From Methylobacillus flagellatus_A (GTDB lineage Bacteria > Pseudomonadota > Gammaproteobacteria > Burkholderiales > Methylophilaceae): 64,000 nt of DNA. The stretch lies in the NCBI RefSeq assembly GCF_031344055.1, contig NZ_JADBEN010000003.1. One strand, written 5' to 3'. The notes under the pieces are model-generated. The model was not told the origin of the DNA and did no database searches. It saw only the letters and a program-made list of their open reading frames with translations. Both the position numbers and the translations under genes were made by a program. This document shows positions 63,196 to 64,000 of the stretch, piece after piece (position 1 is the stretch's first letter; each line of letters starts with the position of its first letter).

Positions 63196-63437
63196 CGACG
63201 GTCTTGGAGACAGATGCCGGGTCTGCGCCTGGCATCTTGTTTGCATGGCGCAAGTTCATCATATTTTCTGAACCTATCTGTGGCCCTGTGTACTAACAGG
63301 CTATTCCCAACCTCATCCATTGGTCGCCGATCCTTGCTGCGCAAGGCTGTTGGCGCTTTTGCATTGGTGGGGAGGAATATGTCGAAGTGGCCGGCAAAGT
63401 CCCGGCCGCACGTGTTTTACAAGCAGGAAGGAAAGTA

Positions 63438-64000
63438 ATGAGAGAAGATTGGAGCAATTTGGTGGCTTGGCTACAAGGTCATCAGGAAATATTCAGTGTG
63501 GTATGCGTTGCATTGCTGTTGACGGGCGCATGGGTTGCCAACTGGATTGTCAAGCATATCCTGGTGCGGGGATTGCATAAGATATTGCGCTCTGCCTCCG
63601 TGGGGCAGGCGATTGCCAGAAGTCGCGTGGTGGCGCGACTGTCGAATATTGTGCCGGCATTGATCATTTCGGTGGGCATTGCCTGGATTCCTGGTTTGCC
63701 CGAGGCGCTGGTGACGGTGGTACGTAACGTCGCGCATGGTTTTATCGTGCTGACTATCGGTCTGGCGATTGCCGGGGCGCTGGATGTGGTCAACGATGTC
63801 TGGCAACAGCGCCCTGATGCACACCGCAAGCCGATCAAGGGCTATGTGCAGGTAGTGAAGCTGGTCATTTATATTCTGGCGGCGATTCTGGTGGTAGCGA
63901 CCTTGATGGATCGTTCTCCCGTGATTCTGTTGTCTGGTATTGGTGCCATGGCGGCGGTGCTGATGTTGATTTTTCAGGATACTTTGCTGTCGCTGGTGGC
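63438..64000 (+). CDS. Mechanosensitive ion channel, YbdG/MscS-like (truncated by window)
   Basis: ATG 63438 with AAGGAAAG upstream; frame open to the window end (187 codons). The start MREDWSNLVAWLQGHQEIFS is followed by hydrophobic helices, then a Gly/Ala-rich segment (SGIGAMAAVLMLIFQDTLLS) typical of the pore-lining helix and following region of the MscS family. The closest pattern is the YbdG (MscM) group, which has several helices before the pore. Protects against osmotic downshock. Confidence 0.82.
   Translation, partial: MREDWSNLVAWLQGHQEIFSVVCVALLLTGAWVANWIVKHILVRGLHKILRSASVGQAIARSRVVARLSNIVPALIISVGIAWIPGLPEALVTVVRNVAHGFIVLTIGLAIAGALDVVNDVWQQRPDAHRKPIKGYVQVVKLVIYILAAILVVATLMDRSPVILLSGIGAMAAVLMLIFQDTLLSLV

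Overview
The window is a dense bacterial chromosome segment around a replication origin. Gene content and order (rpmH-dnaA-dnaN-gyrB, mnmG-rsmG-parA-parB-atpIBEFHAGDC-glmU-glmS, PEP-CTERM protein, Csp-type copper protein, Mqo, FecI/FecR iron systems) point to a Gram-negative betaproteobacterium. A methylotroph-like Methylophilaceae relative is my best guess, but this is inference and no marker proves it. No insertion sequence, prophage or CRISPR array is visible.

Layout. 1-1397: 5' part of the glutamate synthase large subunit gene. 1984-5997: a cell-surface signalling iron system (Fur box, FecI sigma, FecR, TonB receptor). 6056-11127: a four-PAS GGDEF/EAL protein and an OmpR-type two-component pair. 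11128-12640: an accessory patch with a cytosolic copper-storage protein, a 92-bp direct repeat, scraps of a second two-component system, several inverted repeats and a small membrane protein. 12640-28090: a long leftward block of housekeeping genes (DUF2490, glmS, glmU, ATP synthase, parB, parA, rsmG, mnmG). 28161-28226: two mirror-image parS sites. 28409-29425: a PEP-CTERM surface protein embedded in the origin cluster. 29482-33257: mnmE, yidC, yidD, rnpA, rpmH, all leftward. 33258-38745: dnaA, probable oriC, dnaN, another parS and gyrB, all rightward.

38746-45047: a structured leader with a 48-codon uORF, then three overlapping signalling genes (membrane histidine kinase, CheY-like regulator, REC-PAS-GGDEF-EAL protein). 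45123-53037: a mixed accessory region (orphan protein, SulP transporter, secreted GH2 hydrolase, SRPBCC protein, LysR regulator, DinB, tRNA-Glu). 53112-58997: hydrolase, BON protein, Mqo, MsrB, GNAT, HU and several proteins under 50 residues. 59141-63195: a second complete Fur-box/FecI/FecR/TonB-receptor module. The window ends inside a mechanosensitive channel gene.

Themes. Genes left of about 33.3 kb are mostly leftward and dnaA-gyrB are rightward, as expected for transcription leading away from oriC. parA/parB act on the parS sites seen here. Two FecIR modules share a nearly identical 15-nt element upstream of their receptors, suggesting related sigma-factor promoters. Two proteins combine c-di-GMP synthesis and degradation domains with PAS sensors. 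Several miniproteins, two of them similar to each other and each followed by its own intrinsic terminator, would be missed by ordinary ORF length cut-offs.
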